Assembly (NCBI GenBank): GCA_045639085.1 | Contig: JAZUCM010000019.1 | Span: 1 to 5,764, forward strand | Length of the DNA stretch: 5,764 bases | From: Gastranaerophilus sp045639085 | Lineage (GTDB): Bacteria; Cyanobacteriota; Vampirovibrionia; Gastranaerophilales; Gastranaerophilaceae | Direction of reading: 5' to 3' | Shown: positions 1 through 4,567 of the stretch, piece by piece | How the letters are laid out: every line of letters begins with the position of its first letter | How positions within the stretch are numbered: position 1 is the stretch's first letter | Notes under the pieces: model-generated | Databases searched by the model: none | Seen by the model: only the letters and a program-made list of their open reading frames with translations | What the model was told of the DNA's origin: nothing | Translations under genes and position numbers: made by a program

Positions 1-75
1 GATAGTTGATTGGTAAACTTCTTTTACGTTTGGATTAGAACGTAAACGGTCTTTTTCTTCTTTACTAAATTTCAT
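1..75 (-). CDS. Partial IS3-type transposase OrfA / helix-turn-helix protein (N-terminus only)
   Basis: Twenty-five codons are visible, from ATG at 75 down to the window edge: MKFSKEEKDRLR followed by SNPNVKEVYQSTI. The pattern (aromatic-S/T-x-E-E/Q, then NPxVKxV, then S/T-x-I) matches my recollection of the N-terminus of HTH-containing OrfA proteins of IS3-like elements, which bind the element ends before transposition by the OrfA-OrfB product. The start is supported by AGAGG about 7 nt upstream on the minus strand (AAAGAGGTACACCA-ATG) and by the inverted repeat and promoter just outside. With so few residues the family call rests as much on the flanking IS end as on the protein. Confidence 0.55.
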   Translation of the reverse strand, partial: MKFSKEEKDRLRSNPNVKEVYQSTI

Positions 76-93
76 TGGTGTACCTCTTTCTTT

Positions 94-121
94 ATTTTAC
101 TACTTCCTAGCCGCTTGTCCA
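94..121 (-). promoter_or_regulatory. Predicted OrfA promoter embedded in the IS terminal repeat
   Basis: On the minus strand, TGGACA (121-116) and TAAAAT (99-94) are separated by 16 bp. They lie between the IS tip and the OrfA start, where IS3-family elements usually carry a weak sigma-70 promoter. Part of the -35 box is inside the terminal repeat, so transposase binding there could repress its own transcription. This is inferred from consensus only. Confidence 0.4.
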
Positions 122-201
122 GGTTTTCGGGTACACTTCAAAATTAATCCGAAAAAAATTTATCGTTAGATTTATAATATAGATAAATAACCCCATAACG
201 A

Positions 202-249
202 CTTATTGCCTTATTGACCTATTCACTTATTCATTTATCGCCCTATACT
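202..249. repeat. Degenerate 8-bp tandem repeat, cluster 1 (upstream of coaD)
   Basis: Six consecutive octamers in exact register: CTTATTGC, CTTATTGA, CCTATTCA, CTTATTCA, TTTATCGC, CCTATACT. The central four fit CYTATTSM. The reverse complement, TGAATAAG / TCAATAAG, is the same unit seen at 2161-2191 and 5714-5737, so this cluster is the inverted orientation of those two. It fills the space between the IS end and the predicted coaD promoter. No gene is visible in 136-286. Confidence 0.7.
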
Positions 250-258
250 CATTTTCAT

Positions 259-266
259 GCTATAAT
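259..266 (+). promoter_or_regulatory. coaD: Predicted extended -10 promoter element for coaD
   Basis: TG-C-TATAAT is a perfect -10 hexamer with the extended TGn motif, but no convincing -35 box lies 16-18 bp upstream, where the octamer repeats sit. Transcription would start near 273, giving a very short leader of about 14 nt. Another TATAAT at 173-178 also lacks a -35 box and is less likely. Confidence 0.45.
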
Positions 267-286
267 TTCAGAAAAAGGACTTCAGT

Positions 287-763
287 ATGAAAATAGCAAT
301 CTATCCGGGAAGTTTTGACCCGATAACCAAAGGACATTTAGACGTTTTAGAAACCGGCGCCGAAATTTTTGACAAAGTAATTATCGCCGTCGCAAAAAAT
401 AGCGCAAAACAAGGATTTTTAACAATCGACGAACGCATTGATTTGATAAAAAAATCCTGCGCACACTTAGAAAATGTTGAAGTTGACAGTTTTGAAGGCT
501 TAACAATAGATTATGCAGAGAAAAAAGGCGCAACAATCCTTTTGAGAGGACTTCGTGCCGTTTCGGATTTCGAATACGAAATGCAGCTTTCCCAAAACAA
601 TAGCGCCCTCAACCATAATATCAAAACCGTTTTCCTTATAACAAAACCTAAGTATAACTTTATCTCATCAAGTTCGGTTAGAGAAATTTTAATTAACGGC
701 GGAGATATAACAAAATTTGTTCCCGAAGAAGTTAAAAATTATCTTGTAAAAAAATATAATTAA
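287..763 (+). CDS. coaD: Phosphopantetheine adenylyltransferase (PPAT)
   Basis: This cytosolic enzyme catalyses the fourth step of coenzyme A synthesis, transferring AMP from ATP to 4'-phosphopantetheine to give dephospho-CoA and pyrophosphate. At 158 residues it has the usual bacterial CoaD length. The nucleotidyltransferase signature YPGSFDPITKGH (6-17) is intact, with the TxGH version of the HxGH motif (His17). Lys41, LLRGLRAVSDFEYEMQL (85-101, with Arg87) and the C-terminal ISSSSVRE (126-133) correspond to substrate and ATP contacts known in the E. coli enzyme. The ATG start has AAGGAC 6 nt upstream. A coiled-coil gene follows 54 nt after the stop but has its own promoter, so co-transcription is optional. 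No terminator is visible between them. Nothing in the protein looks degraded. Confidence 0.97.
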   Translation: MKIAIYPGSFDPITKGHLDVLETGAEIFDKVIIAVAKNSAKQGFLTIDERIDLIKKSCAHLENVEVDSFEGLTIDYAEKKGATILLRGLRAVSDFEYEMQLSQNNSALNHNIKTVFLITKPKYNFISSSSVREILINGGDITKFVPEEVKNYLVKKYN

Positions 764-767
764 TTAT

Positions 768-796
768 TTGACATTTTGCTATTACTTTTGTAAAAT
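768..796 (+). promoter_or_regulatory. Strong sigma-70 promoter for the coiled-coil gene
   Basis: TTGACA (768-773) and TAAAAT (791-796) are separated by exactly 17 bp: a perfect -35 and a 5/6 -10 box. The start of transcription is expected near 803. A 12-bp palindrome, ATAATTAATTAT (756-767), abuts the -35 box and overlaps the coaD stop codon. It could be an operator, but AT-rich palindromes are common by chance. Confidence 0.8.
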
Positions 797-817
797 GTGA
801 TTGAAAGGTATATGTGT

Positions 818-1426
818 ATGCAACAAAACGGAGTATATGATTTATTAAGAGCACTGGAAGTATCGCTTGAGGAAGGTTTTCCAATCATTCCGGGTGCGTT
901 TACGGTAGTAAAATCAAAAGAAATAGGCTCTTTAATCGAAAAAATTTACGCCTCTATCCCAACGGAAATCCAAGAGGCACGCGCGTTTTTGAGACGTCGC
1001 GATGAGTTACAAACAGAAGCAAGACAAAAAGCAGAAAAGATCATCACTGACGCTCAGGCAGAAGCTGACAAACGTCTTAGTGAGGCAGATTTTATAAAAG
1101 CACTTGAACGTGAAGGCAACAGAATAAGAACTCAAGTTCAACAAGAATGCGAAGAAATTAAGCGCAAAGCACTTGATGACGCTGAGAATATCAGAATTCA
1201 AGCGACTGAAGACGCAATGAAAACTCGCGAAGGCGCTGAAATTTACGCAGAACAAGTTTTAACAAATTTAGAACGCGACCTGGGACAACTTCAACAAGTT
1301 GTGAAAAACGGTCAAATTTACATGGAAAAACTTCGCTCCGAAGCTTCAACAGGTGGCTACGATTTGACATATCGCGAAAGAAACCGCGACGCCAAACCGA
1401 CCACCGATACAAGCTTCACTCTGTAA
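818..1426 (+). CDS. Coiled-coil protein of the coaD-adjacent family (ATP synthase subunit B / V-ATPase H-like helix)
   Basis: A 202-residue, mostly helical protein of unknown biochemical role. It has a short conserved head (MQQNGVYDLLRALEVSLEEG, 1-20), a strand-like segment, then the helix SIPTEIQEARAFLRRRDEL (47-65). A long Ala/Glu/Gln/Arg-rich coiled coil follows at about 65-145, and GAEIYAEQVLTNLERDLGQL and VVKNGQIYMEKL close it at 139-172. The last 30 residues are polar and probably disordered. Similar proteins with the ending YA-x-x-VL-x-x-(L/I)E...V-x-NG are, from memory, encoded beside coaD in Cyanobacteria and Firmicutes, often misnamed as ATPase subunits. The frame is open from GTG at 797, but that codon lies in the -10 box and before the predicted transcript start. 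ATG 818 has GAAAGG 9 nt upstream and is preferred over ATG 812. No signal peptide or membrane segment is seen, so it is probably cytosolic. Confidence 0.85.
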   Translation: MQQNGVYDLLRALEVSLEEGFPIIPGAFTVVKSKEIGSLIEKIYASIPTEIQEARAFLRRRDELQTEARQKAEKIITDAQAEADKRLSEADFIKALEREGNRIRTQVQQECEEIKRKALDDAENIRIQATEDAMKTREGAEIYAEQVLTNLERDLGQLQQVVKNGQIYMEKLRSEASTGGYDLTYRERNRDAKPTTDTSFTL

Positions 1427-1437
1427 CTTACATACTT

Positions 1438-1470
1438 TAACTCCGGGGAAAACACTCGGAGTTATTTTTT
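1438..1470 (+). terminator. Rho-independent terminator after the coiled-coil gene
   Basis: Stem 1438-1447 / 1455-1464 (TAACTCCGGG with CACTCGGAGTTA minus its first two bases) forms 10 bp including one G-U, with a 7-nt loop and six T at 1465-1470. It begins 12 nt after the stop codon and ends the coaD-side transcription unit. Confidence 0.92.
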
Positions 1471-1497
1471 GCGAAATTCTATATTACACCTTATAGA
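1469..1497 (+). promoter_or_regulatory. Possible weak promoter for the nucleotidyltransferase gene
   Basis: TTGCGA (1469-1474) and TATAGA (1492-1497) have a 17-bp spacer, each matching consensus at 4 of 6 positions. The gene follows a strong terminator, so it needs a promoter of its own somewhere in 1471-1541. This is the best candidate there but is weak. Confidence 0.3.
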
Positions 1498-1541
1498 AAC
1501 TTTCCTCACAGATGTGCAAAACTTAAAAGAAGTTATAAACC

Positions 1542-1841
1542 ATGAATAATTTATTTGTAAAACCACAACACCTAAAAATGCTAACGGACATATTCAACAC
1601 TCACTGTCCACACGCCGAGATTTGGGCTTATGGCAGCAGGATAAACGGCAGTGCACACGACGGAAGCGATTTAGATCTTGTAATAAGAACGCGCACAAGC
1701 GAAGATGCCAATGCTTGGGAACTCAAAGAAATTTTCACGGAAAGCAACATCCCTTTTCTTATTGATATTCACGAATTCGACCTATTGCCAAAATCTTTTC
1801 AAGAAGAAATTCTAAAAAAATACGTAGTTCTGTTTAAATAA
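1542..1841 (+). CDS. Minimal nucleotidyltransferase (HI0073 / MNT type), without its HEPN partner
   Basis: A 99-residue single-domain protein of the DNA polymerase beta-like nucleotidyltransferase superfamily. The catalytic signature is complete: AYGSRINGSAHDGSDLDLVI (29-48) gives GSR (31-33) and the metal-binding pair Asp43 and Asp45. The third acidic residue is Asp75 in LIDIHEF. WAYGSR...SDLDL, the F-x-ESNIPF-x-IDI segment and the YVVLFK end align well with my recollection of Haemophilus HI0073, which pairs with the HEPN-like protein HI0074. Related MntA proteins neutralise HepT RNases by AMPylation. Neither neighbour here is a HEPN protein: upstream is a terminator, downstream is rpmG 150 nt away. 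It may be an orphan antitoxin-like remnant or may act with a partner encoded elsewhere. The ATG is preceded by a weak AAAAGAAG at 9 nt. No terminator is visible after it. Confidence 0.85.
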   Translation: MNNLFVKPQHLKMLTDIFNTHCPHAEIWAYGSRINGSAHDGSDLDLVIRTRTSEDANAWELKEIFTESNIPFLIDIHEFDLLPKSFQEEILKKYVVLFK

Positions 1842-1902
1842 CAATGTCAATTTCTTATATTTTGTTTACAATTGTTTGCATTTTATTTTGTTTGTTTTAA
1901 AA

Positions 1903-1911
1903 TGTTATTAT
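1903..1911 (+). promoter_or_regulatory. Predicted extended -10 promoter element for the rpmG block
   Basis: TG-T-TATTAT is an extended -10 element (5/6 hexamer) downstream of a very T-rich tract (1851-1900) that could act as an UP-like or curved sequence. No good -35 box is present at 16-18 bp. Transcription would start near 1918, giving a leader of about 74 nt before rpmG. The gap 1842-1991 shows no gene. Confidence 0.4.
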
Positions 1912-1922
1912 AAGCCGAAAAA

Positions 1923-1950
1923 TTAGGATGTGTTTCAAAATACATTCTAA
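1923..1950 (+). promoter_or_regulatory. Leader hairpin upstream of rpmG
   Basis: TTAGGATGTG (1923-1932) pairs with TACATTCTAA (1941-1950): 10 bp including two G-U pairs around an 8-nt loop. It lies close to the predicted 5' end of the rpmG transcript, 41 nt before the start codon. No U-run follows on the plus strand, so it is not a terminator in that direction. It could protect the 5' end or serve as a regulatory structure, but the sequence alone does not decide this. Confidence 0.4.
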
Positions 1951-1991
1951 CTTAAAAAGTAAAAATTTACAACCAAAAAGGAATAAAAACA

Positions 1992-2159
1992 ATGGGTATC
2001 AAAGGAAAAAACGACAGAATGGTAGTTCTTGCTTGTGAAGATTGCAAAGAAAGAAACTACACAACGGTTAAAAACAAAAAAAACAATAAAGAACGTTTGG
2101 AGTTGAGCAAATACTGCCCAACTTGCAAAAAACACACTAATCACAAAGAAACGAAGTAA
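1992..2159 (+). CDS. rpmG: 50S ribosomal protein L33
   Basis: A small basic protein of the large ribosomal subunit, located near the E site. It is 55 residues long, typical for L33. The translation begins MGIKGKNDRMVVLACEDCKE and ends KHTNHKETK. It is the zinc-ribbon (C+) form, with cysteine pairs Cys15/Cys18 (CEDC) and Cys42/Cys45 (CPTC). The start is fixed by AAGGA (1978-1982), 9 nt before the ATG. It leads the common bacterial order rpmG - tRNA-Trp - secE - nusG - rplK - rplA. Genomes often also encode a cysteine-free paralogue induced by zinc starvation, but none is in this window. Confidence 0.97.
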   Translation: MGIKGKNDRMVVLACEDCKERNYTTVKNKKNNKERLELSKYCPTCKKHTNHKETK

Positions 2160-2160
2160 C

Positions 2161-2233
2161 AGTGACCAAGTGACCAAGTGACCAAGTGAATAAGAAATTT
2201 CTTGATCACTGTGCTCTTGATCACTTTATCACT
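2161..2233. repeat. 8-bp tandem repeat cluster 2 with inverted copies (rpmG-tRNA spacer)
   Basis: Four units in register: (C)AGTGACC, AAGTGACC, AAGTGACC, AAGTGAAT (2160-2191). They are followed by inverted copies, CTTGATCACT at 2201-2210 and again at 2216-2225, then TTATCACT (2226-2233). The transcript can fold as AGTGA-at-AAGA-[AATT]-TCTT-ga-TCACT (2185-2210), or pair AAGTGACCAAG (2176-2186) with CTTGATCACTT (2216-2226) at 10 of 11 positions. It fills nearly the whole spacer and could be a processing signal releasing the tRNA. A weak TTGATC (2202-2207) -N17- TTTATC pair is also present. Confidence 0.8.
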
Positions 2234-2238
2234 GATTT

Positions 2239-2311
2239 GCGTCCTTAGTTCAGTTGGTAGAACGTCGGTCTCCAAAACCGGATGTCGAGGGTTCGAGTCC
2301 TTCAGGGCGCG
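2239..2311 (+). tRNA. trnW: tRNA-Trp (anticodon CCA)
   Basis: A complete cloverleaf of 73 nt. The acceptor is GCGTCCT (2239-2245) with AGGGCGC (2304-2310), including one G-U. The D stem is GTTC/GAAC (2248-2251 / 2260-2263) and the anticodon stem TCGGT/ACCGG (2265-2269 / 2277-2281). The loop CTCCAAA carries CCA at 2272-2274. The T stem GAGGG/CCTTC flanks TTCGAGT. The discriminator is G2311, as expected for bacterial tRNA-Trp. The 3' CCA is not encoded and must be added. It sits directly before secE, a common bacterial arrangement, so it is probably cut from a longer transcript. Confidence 0.97.
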
Positions 2312-2338
2312 ATTTTTAAAAAATAAAAAGGGACAACA

Positions 2339-2530
2339 ATGGCACAAATTCTAGATTCAATCAAAACATACTTCCGTGGCGTTAAACAAGAATGGGGCAA
2401 AATCACTTGGCCCGAAAGACGTCAAGTCTTCGTTGAAACTTGTTTTGTTGTTGCAATCGTGTTTGTGTTTACCGTAGCAATTTATATTATGGACTTAATC
2501 TACAAAGGATTATTCGGTCTTATTAAGTAG
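2339..2530 (+). CDS. secE: Protein translocase subunit SecE
   Basis: The small essential membrane subunit of the SecYEG channel, which clamps SecY. It is 63 residues long, the short single-span form usual outside Gammaproteobacteria. An amphipathic N-terminal helix (IKTYFRGVKQEWGKITWP, 8-25) contains the family hallmark K-x-TWPERR (21-28). One membrane segment spans about 31-53 (FVETCFVVAIVFVFTVAIYI and onward). AGGGA lies 5 nt before the ATG. It is 27 nt downstream of the tRNA and 12 nt upstream of nusG, so co-transcription with both is likely. Confidence 0.96.
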   Translation: MAQILDSIKTYFRGVKQEWGKITWPERRQVFVETCFVVAIVFVFTVAIYIMDLIYKGLFGLIK

Positions 2531-2542
2531 TAAAGGTGGCTT

Positions 2543-3169
2543 ATGACAAAAGAAGTAAAAAAAATGGAAGATGAATTGAACGAAGATAAACTTCAAGAAC
2601 AGATGGAAGAAGAAGCGAAGGAACAAGCAAGAAAAGCTAAAGCTAACCAAAAACGCTGGTACATCGTTCACACATATTCAGGCTATGAAAATAAGGTTAA
2701 GGTTAATCTCGAAAAAATGATTGAAAACCAAAACCTTGGCGACAGAATTTTCCGCATTGAAGTTCCACAAAAAACCGTCACCCAAATTAAAGGCGGCAAA
2801 AAGACTGAAAAAGAAGAAAAAGTTTTTCCGGGCTACGTTTTAGTAGAAATGATTATGGACGAAGAAACTTGGTATGTAGTAAGACACACAACCGGGGTTG
2901 CAAAATTCGTCGGTTCAGCTAAAAAACCTATCCCGGCTAAAGATAGCGAAATCAAAAGAATTATTAACCGCTCATCTTCACAAACACAAAAAATCGAACT
3001 CGACGTTAAGGTCGGCGACAAAGTCAGAATTACTTCAGGTCCGTTCGCAGAGTTCGTCGCAGATATCATCGAAGTTTACCCTGATAAAGCAAAACTTCGT
3101 GCAAATGTTTCAATCTTCGGCCGCGAAACGCCTGTTGAATTGGAATATAAGCAAATAAATAAATTATAA
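2543..3169 (+). CDS. nusG: Transcription termination/antitermination factor NusG
   Basis: NusG binds the RNA polymerase clamp, modulates pausing and couples transcription to Rho or to the leading ribosome. The product is 208 residues. A highly charged Glu/Lys extension (1-37) precedes the NGN domain, which starts at KRWYIVHTYSGYENKVK (37-53) and includes VFPGYVLVEM (94-103) and the helix after RHTTGVAKFVG (114-124). The KOW domain at about 157-208 is marked by VGDKVRITSGPFAEF and IFGRETPVEL. The extension makes it about 27 residues longer than E. coli NusG. I recall similar acidic tails in cyanobacterial NusG. The ATG at 2543 has AAAGG 6 nt upstream. A later in-frame ATG at 2564 lacks a ribosome binding site. 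A 135-nt structured gap separates it from rplK. Confidence 0.97.
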   Translation: MTKEVKKMEDELNEDKLQEQMEEEAKEQARKAKANQKRWYIVHTYSGYENKVKVNLEKMIENQNLGDRIFRIEVPQKTVTQIKGGKKTEKEEKVFPGYVLVEMIMDEETWYVVRHTTGVAKFVGSAKKPIPAKDSEIKRIINRSSSQTQKIELDVKVGDKVRITSGPFAEFVADIIEVYPDKAKLRANVSIFGRETPVELEYKQINKL

Positions 3170-3246
3170 GTCGATTTAGTCGACGACAATGTTTGGTTAA
3201 ACGGTAAAATTTACCAACAAACCAAATATAAAATCGGACAATCCGA
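3170..3246 (+). promoter_or_regulatory. Three-hairpin structured leader between nusG and rplK
   Basis: Three inverted repeats follow one another. GTCGA/TCGAC (3170-3174 / 3180-3184) has a 5-nt loop. A long two-part hairpin joins TTTGGTT/AACCAAA (3192-3198 / 3220-3226) around GGTAA/TTACC (3203-3207 / 3211-3215). TCGGA/TCCGA (3234-3238 / 3242-3246) has a 3-nt loop. None is followed by a U-run, so they are not terminators. They may set RNA stability or processing, or be part of a ribosomal protein control region. No promoter with both boxes is visible. Confidence 0.45.
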
Positions 3247-3262
3247 ATAAGTACAACAAAAT

Positions 3263-3290
3263 GTGGAAGGGACGCCCCCGTTATTACCAC
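3263..3290 (+). promoter_or_regulatory. Putative ribosomal protein L1 binding site in the rplK leader
   Basis: Lower stem GTGG/CCAC (3263-3266 / 3287-3290), a 2-nt left bulge AA, a short GGG/CCC upper stem, and a 7-nt right bulge GTTATTA (3280-3286). The E. coli 23S L1-stalk helix, as I recall it, reads GGTGG-GA-GG on one strand and CC-TTGAAATA-CCACC on the other, which is the same lower stem and asymmetric loop. In E. coli L1 represses the rplKA mRNA through such a mimic. The site ends 2 nt before the rplK ribosome binding site AAGGAG (3293-3298), so bound protein would block initiation. A matching structure precedes rplA. Confidence 0.65.
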
Positions 3291-3304
3291 AAAAGGAGAA
3301 AACA

Positions 3305-3730
3305 ATGGCAAAAAAAGTAACAGGAAAAATTAAGCTTCAAATCGAAGCTGGCAAAGCAAATCCATCACCTCCGGTTGGTCCTGCTTTGGGTCAACACGGT
3401 GTTAACATCATGGATTTCTGCAAACAGTTCAACGCTAGAACTGAATCACAAGCAGGATACATCATCCCGGTTGTTATTGATGTATACGAAGACAGAAGTT
3501 TTACATTCGTAACAAAATCACCTCCGGCACCTGTATTGATTAAAAAAGCATTAGGCCTTTCAAAAGGTTCTGCTGCGCCAAATAAAGATAAAGTCGGTTC
3601 AATCACTCAAGCACAACTTGAAGAAATCGCAAAAACAAAAATGGCAGACTTGAACGCTACAACCCTCGAAGCGGCTGTAAAAATGATTAAGGGTTCTTGC
3701 AGAGCTATGGGCGTGACTGTCACTGAATAA
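3305..3730 (+). CDS. rplK: 50S ribosomal protein L11
   Basis: L11 forms the base of the ribosomal GTPase-associated stalk with L10 and binds the 1067 region of 23S rRNA. The product is 141 residues, the canonical length. It contains the N-terminal MAKKVTGKIKLQIEAGKANP, the proline-rich helix start SPPVGPALGQHGVN (21-34), the hinge KSPPAPVLIKKA (71-82), and the C-terminal RNA-binding signature KMADLNATTLEAAVKMIKG (112-130). The frame is open upstream to a GTG at 3263, but that codon begins the L1-site hairpin and has no ribosome binding site. ATG 3305 has AAGGAG with a 6-nt gap and gives the standard N-terminus. It is followed 52 nt later by rplA. Confidence 0.98.
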   Translation: MAKKVTGKIKLQIEAGKANPSPPVGPALGQHGVNIMDFCKQFNARTESQAGYIIPVVIDVYEDRSFTFVTKSPPAPVLIKKALGLSKGSAAPNKDKVGSITQAQLEEIAKTKMADLNATTLEAAVKMIKGSCRAMGVTVTE

Positions 3731-3736
3731 TAACAA

Positions 3737-3765
3737 ATGGAAGGACGAAAGTCCGCTAATACCAT
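3737..3765 (+). promoter_or_regulatory. Second putative L1 binding site, in the rplK-rplA spacer
   Basis: Lower stem ATGG/CCAT (3737-3740 / 3762-3765), left bulge AA, upper stem GGAC/GTCC (3743-3746 / 3751-3754) closed by a GAAA tetraloop, and a 7-nt right bulge GCTAATA (3755-3761). The architecture is identical to that at 3263-3290. The outer pair differs compensatorily (G-C there, A-T here), which supports a folded RNA. The strand ATACCA matches the 23S L1-stalk sequence as recalled. It ends 1 nt before the rplA ribosome binding sequence AAAGGA (3767-3772), so it is well placed for direct translational repression of rplA. Confidence 0.7.
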
Positions 3766-3782
3766 GAAAGGAAAATTTAACA

Positions 3783-4505
3783 ATGAGTAAAGTAACTAAA
3801 AAACAAAAGAAAATGCAAGAGATGCTTGTTGGTTTTGAACAACCGGCTAGCGCTGTTGACACAATAAAAAAACTTAAAGAAATTTCAAAAGAAGTTTCTA
3901 AATTCAACGAAACAGTAGAATGCCACATGAGATTAGGTATCGACGTTCGTCAAGCAGACCAACAAATCAGATCAACAATCGTATTGCCGGCTGGTTTGGG
4001 TAAAGAAGTAAGAGTTTGCGTTATTGCTAAAGGGCCAAAAGCTACAGAAGCAACAGCAGCAGGCGCTGAATTCGCAGGAGCAGAAGAAATCGTCGACAAA
4101 ATTGCTGGTGGTTGGTTTGAATTTGACACCTTGATTGCAACACCTGACTGCATGGGTATGTTAGGTAAATTGGGTCGCGTATTGGGTCCTAAAGGCTTGA
4201 TGCCAAACCCTAAAACAGGAACGGTTACAATGGACGTTGCAAAAGCGGTTAAAGACGCGAAAGCAGGTAAAGTTGAGTTCCGTGCAGACAAACAAGGTAT
4301 GATTCACTGCCCTATCGGTAAAGTTGAATTCAGCGAAGAAGATTTGACAAAGAACTTTGCAACATTGGCAGACGCTATTTTGAGAGCGAAACCGGCAGCT
4401 GCAAAAGGTACATTCGTTAAATCAGTTTACTTGTCAACAACAATGGGCCCTGGTTTGAAACTTGACCCTAAAAACATTGCAAGTGAAGTTAAAGAATTGC
4501 TATAA
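3783..4505 (+). CDS. rplA: 50S ribosomal protein L1
   Basis: L1 binds the mobile L1 stalk of 23S rRNA, helps release deacylated tRNA from the E site, and in many bacteria represses its own operon's mRNA. The product is 240 residues, close to the usual 225-235, with a few extra lysine-rich residues at the N-terminus. RNA-contact elements are intact: FNETVE (41-46), the family signature LGKLGRVLGPKGLMPNPKTG (127-146), and STTMGPG (218-224) with the conserved TMG. ATG 3783 has AAAGGA 10 nt upstream, with the second candidate L1 site just before it. The gene ends the operon, with a strong terminator 20 nt after the stop. No rplJ or rplL follows in the window. Confidence 0.98.
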   Translation: MSKVTKKQKKMQEMLVGFEQPASAVDTIKKLKEISKEVSKFNETVECHMRLGIDVRQADQQIRSTIVLPAGLGKEVRVCVIAKGPKATEATAAGAEFAGAEEIVDKIAGGWFEFDTLIATPDCMGMLGKLGRVLGPKGLMPNPKTGTVTMDVAKAVKDAKAGKVEFRADKQGMIHCPIGKVEFSEEDLTKNFATLADAILRAKPAAAKGTFVKSVYLSTTMGPGLKLDPKNIASEVKELL

Positions 4506-4525
4506 TTAGCAAAATGGATAATATT

Positions 4526-4563
4526 AATCGGGCCTTGAGAAAAACTCAAGGCCCGATTGTTTT
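4526..4563 (+). terminator. Strong rho-independent terminator of the rplKA unit
   Basis: A 14-bp perfect stem pairs 4526-4539 (AATCGGGCCTTGAG) with 4545-4558, with an A5 loop, followed by TTGTTTT (4557-4563). It lies between rplA and the convergent pilin-like gene, whose stop is at 4568-4570. On the minus strand the hairpin is followed only by ATTAATATT, so it may terminate that gene too, less efficiently. Confidence 0.95.
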
Positions 4564-4567
4564 AGTC

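Larger units (their letters stand above)
1..135 (-). mobile_element. Left end of an IS3-family-like insertion sequence, running off the window edge
   Basis: Read on the minus strand from 135, the sequence starts TGTACCCG-AAAACC-TGGACA and continues AAGCGGCTAGGAAGTA. The TGTAC...TGGACA layout, with GCGGCTA following, resembles the left inverted repeats of IS3-family elements as I recall them for IS3 and IS150. About 40 bp further in lies a ribosome binding site and the start of a small open frame whose first residues look like an IS3-type OrfA. The outer boundary is most likely at 135/136. Adjacent bases 136-138 (ctt) would be one copy of the short target duplication, but the other end lies outside the window, so neither the duplication nor the length can be verified. 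Intact or decayed status is unknown. Confidence 0.65.

Noticed and set aside
202..249. CRISPR array or direct-repeat array
   Set aside because: The repeats are 8 bp with no spacers, so they do not form a CRISPR array.
797..817. GTG start for the coiled-coil protein, adding seven residues
   Set aside because: The codon overlaps the -10 box and lies before the predicted transcript start. ATG 818 has a properly spaced GAAAGG.
1845..1901. 18-codon hydrophobic open frame (MSISYILFTIVCILFCLF) after the nucleotidyltransferase, like a small membrane toxin
   Set aside because: It has no ribosome binding site, and the hydrophobicity follows from the T-rich sequence.
3263..3304. GTG start extending L11 by 14 residues
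   Set aside because: The extension translates the L1-site hairpin and the ribosome binding site. ATG 3305 gives the canonical 141-residue L11.
3737..3765. Resemblance of GCTAATACC to a conserved 16S rRNA segment
   Set aside because: The match is only nine bases, whereas the full fold and position fit the 23S L1-stalk helix better.
3950..4291. Long open frame on the minus strand opposite rplA (113 codons)
   Set aside because: It lies wholly inside rplA, has no recognisable motif or ribosome binding site, and is explained by the codon use of the real gene.
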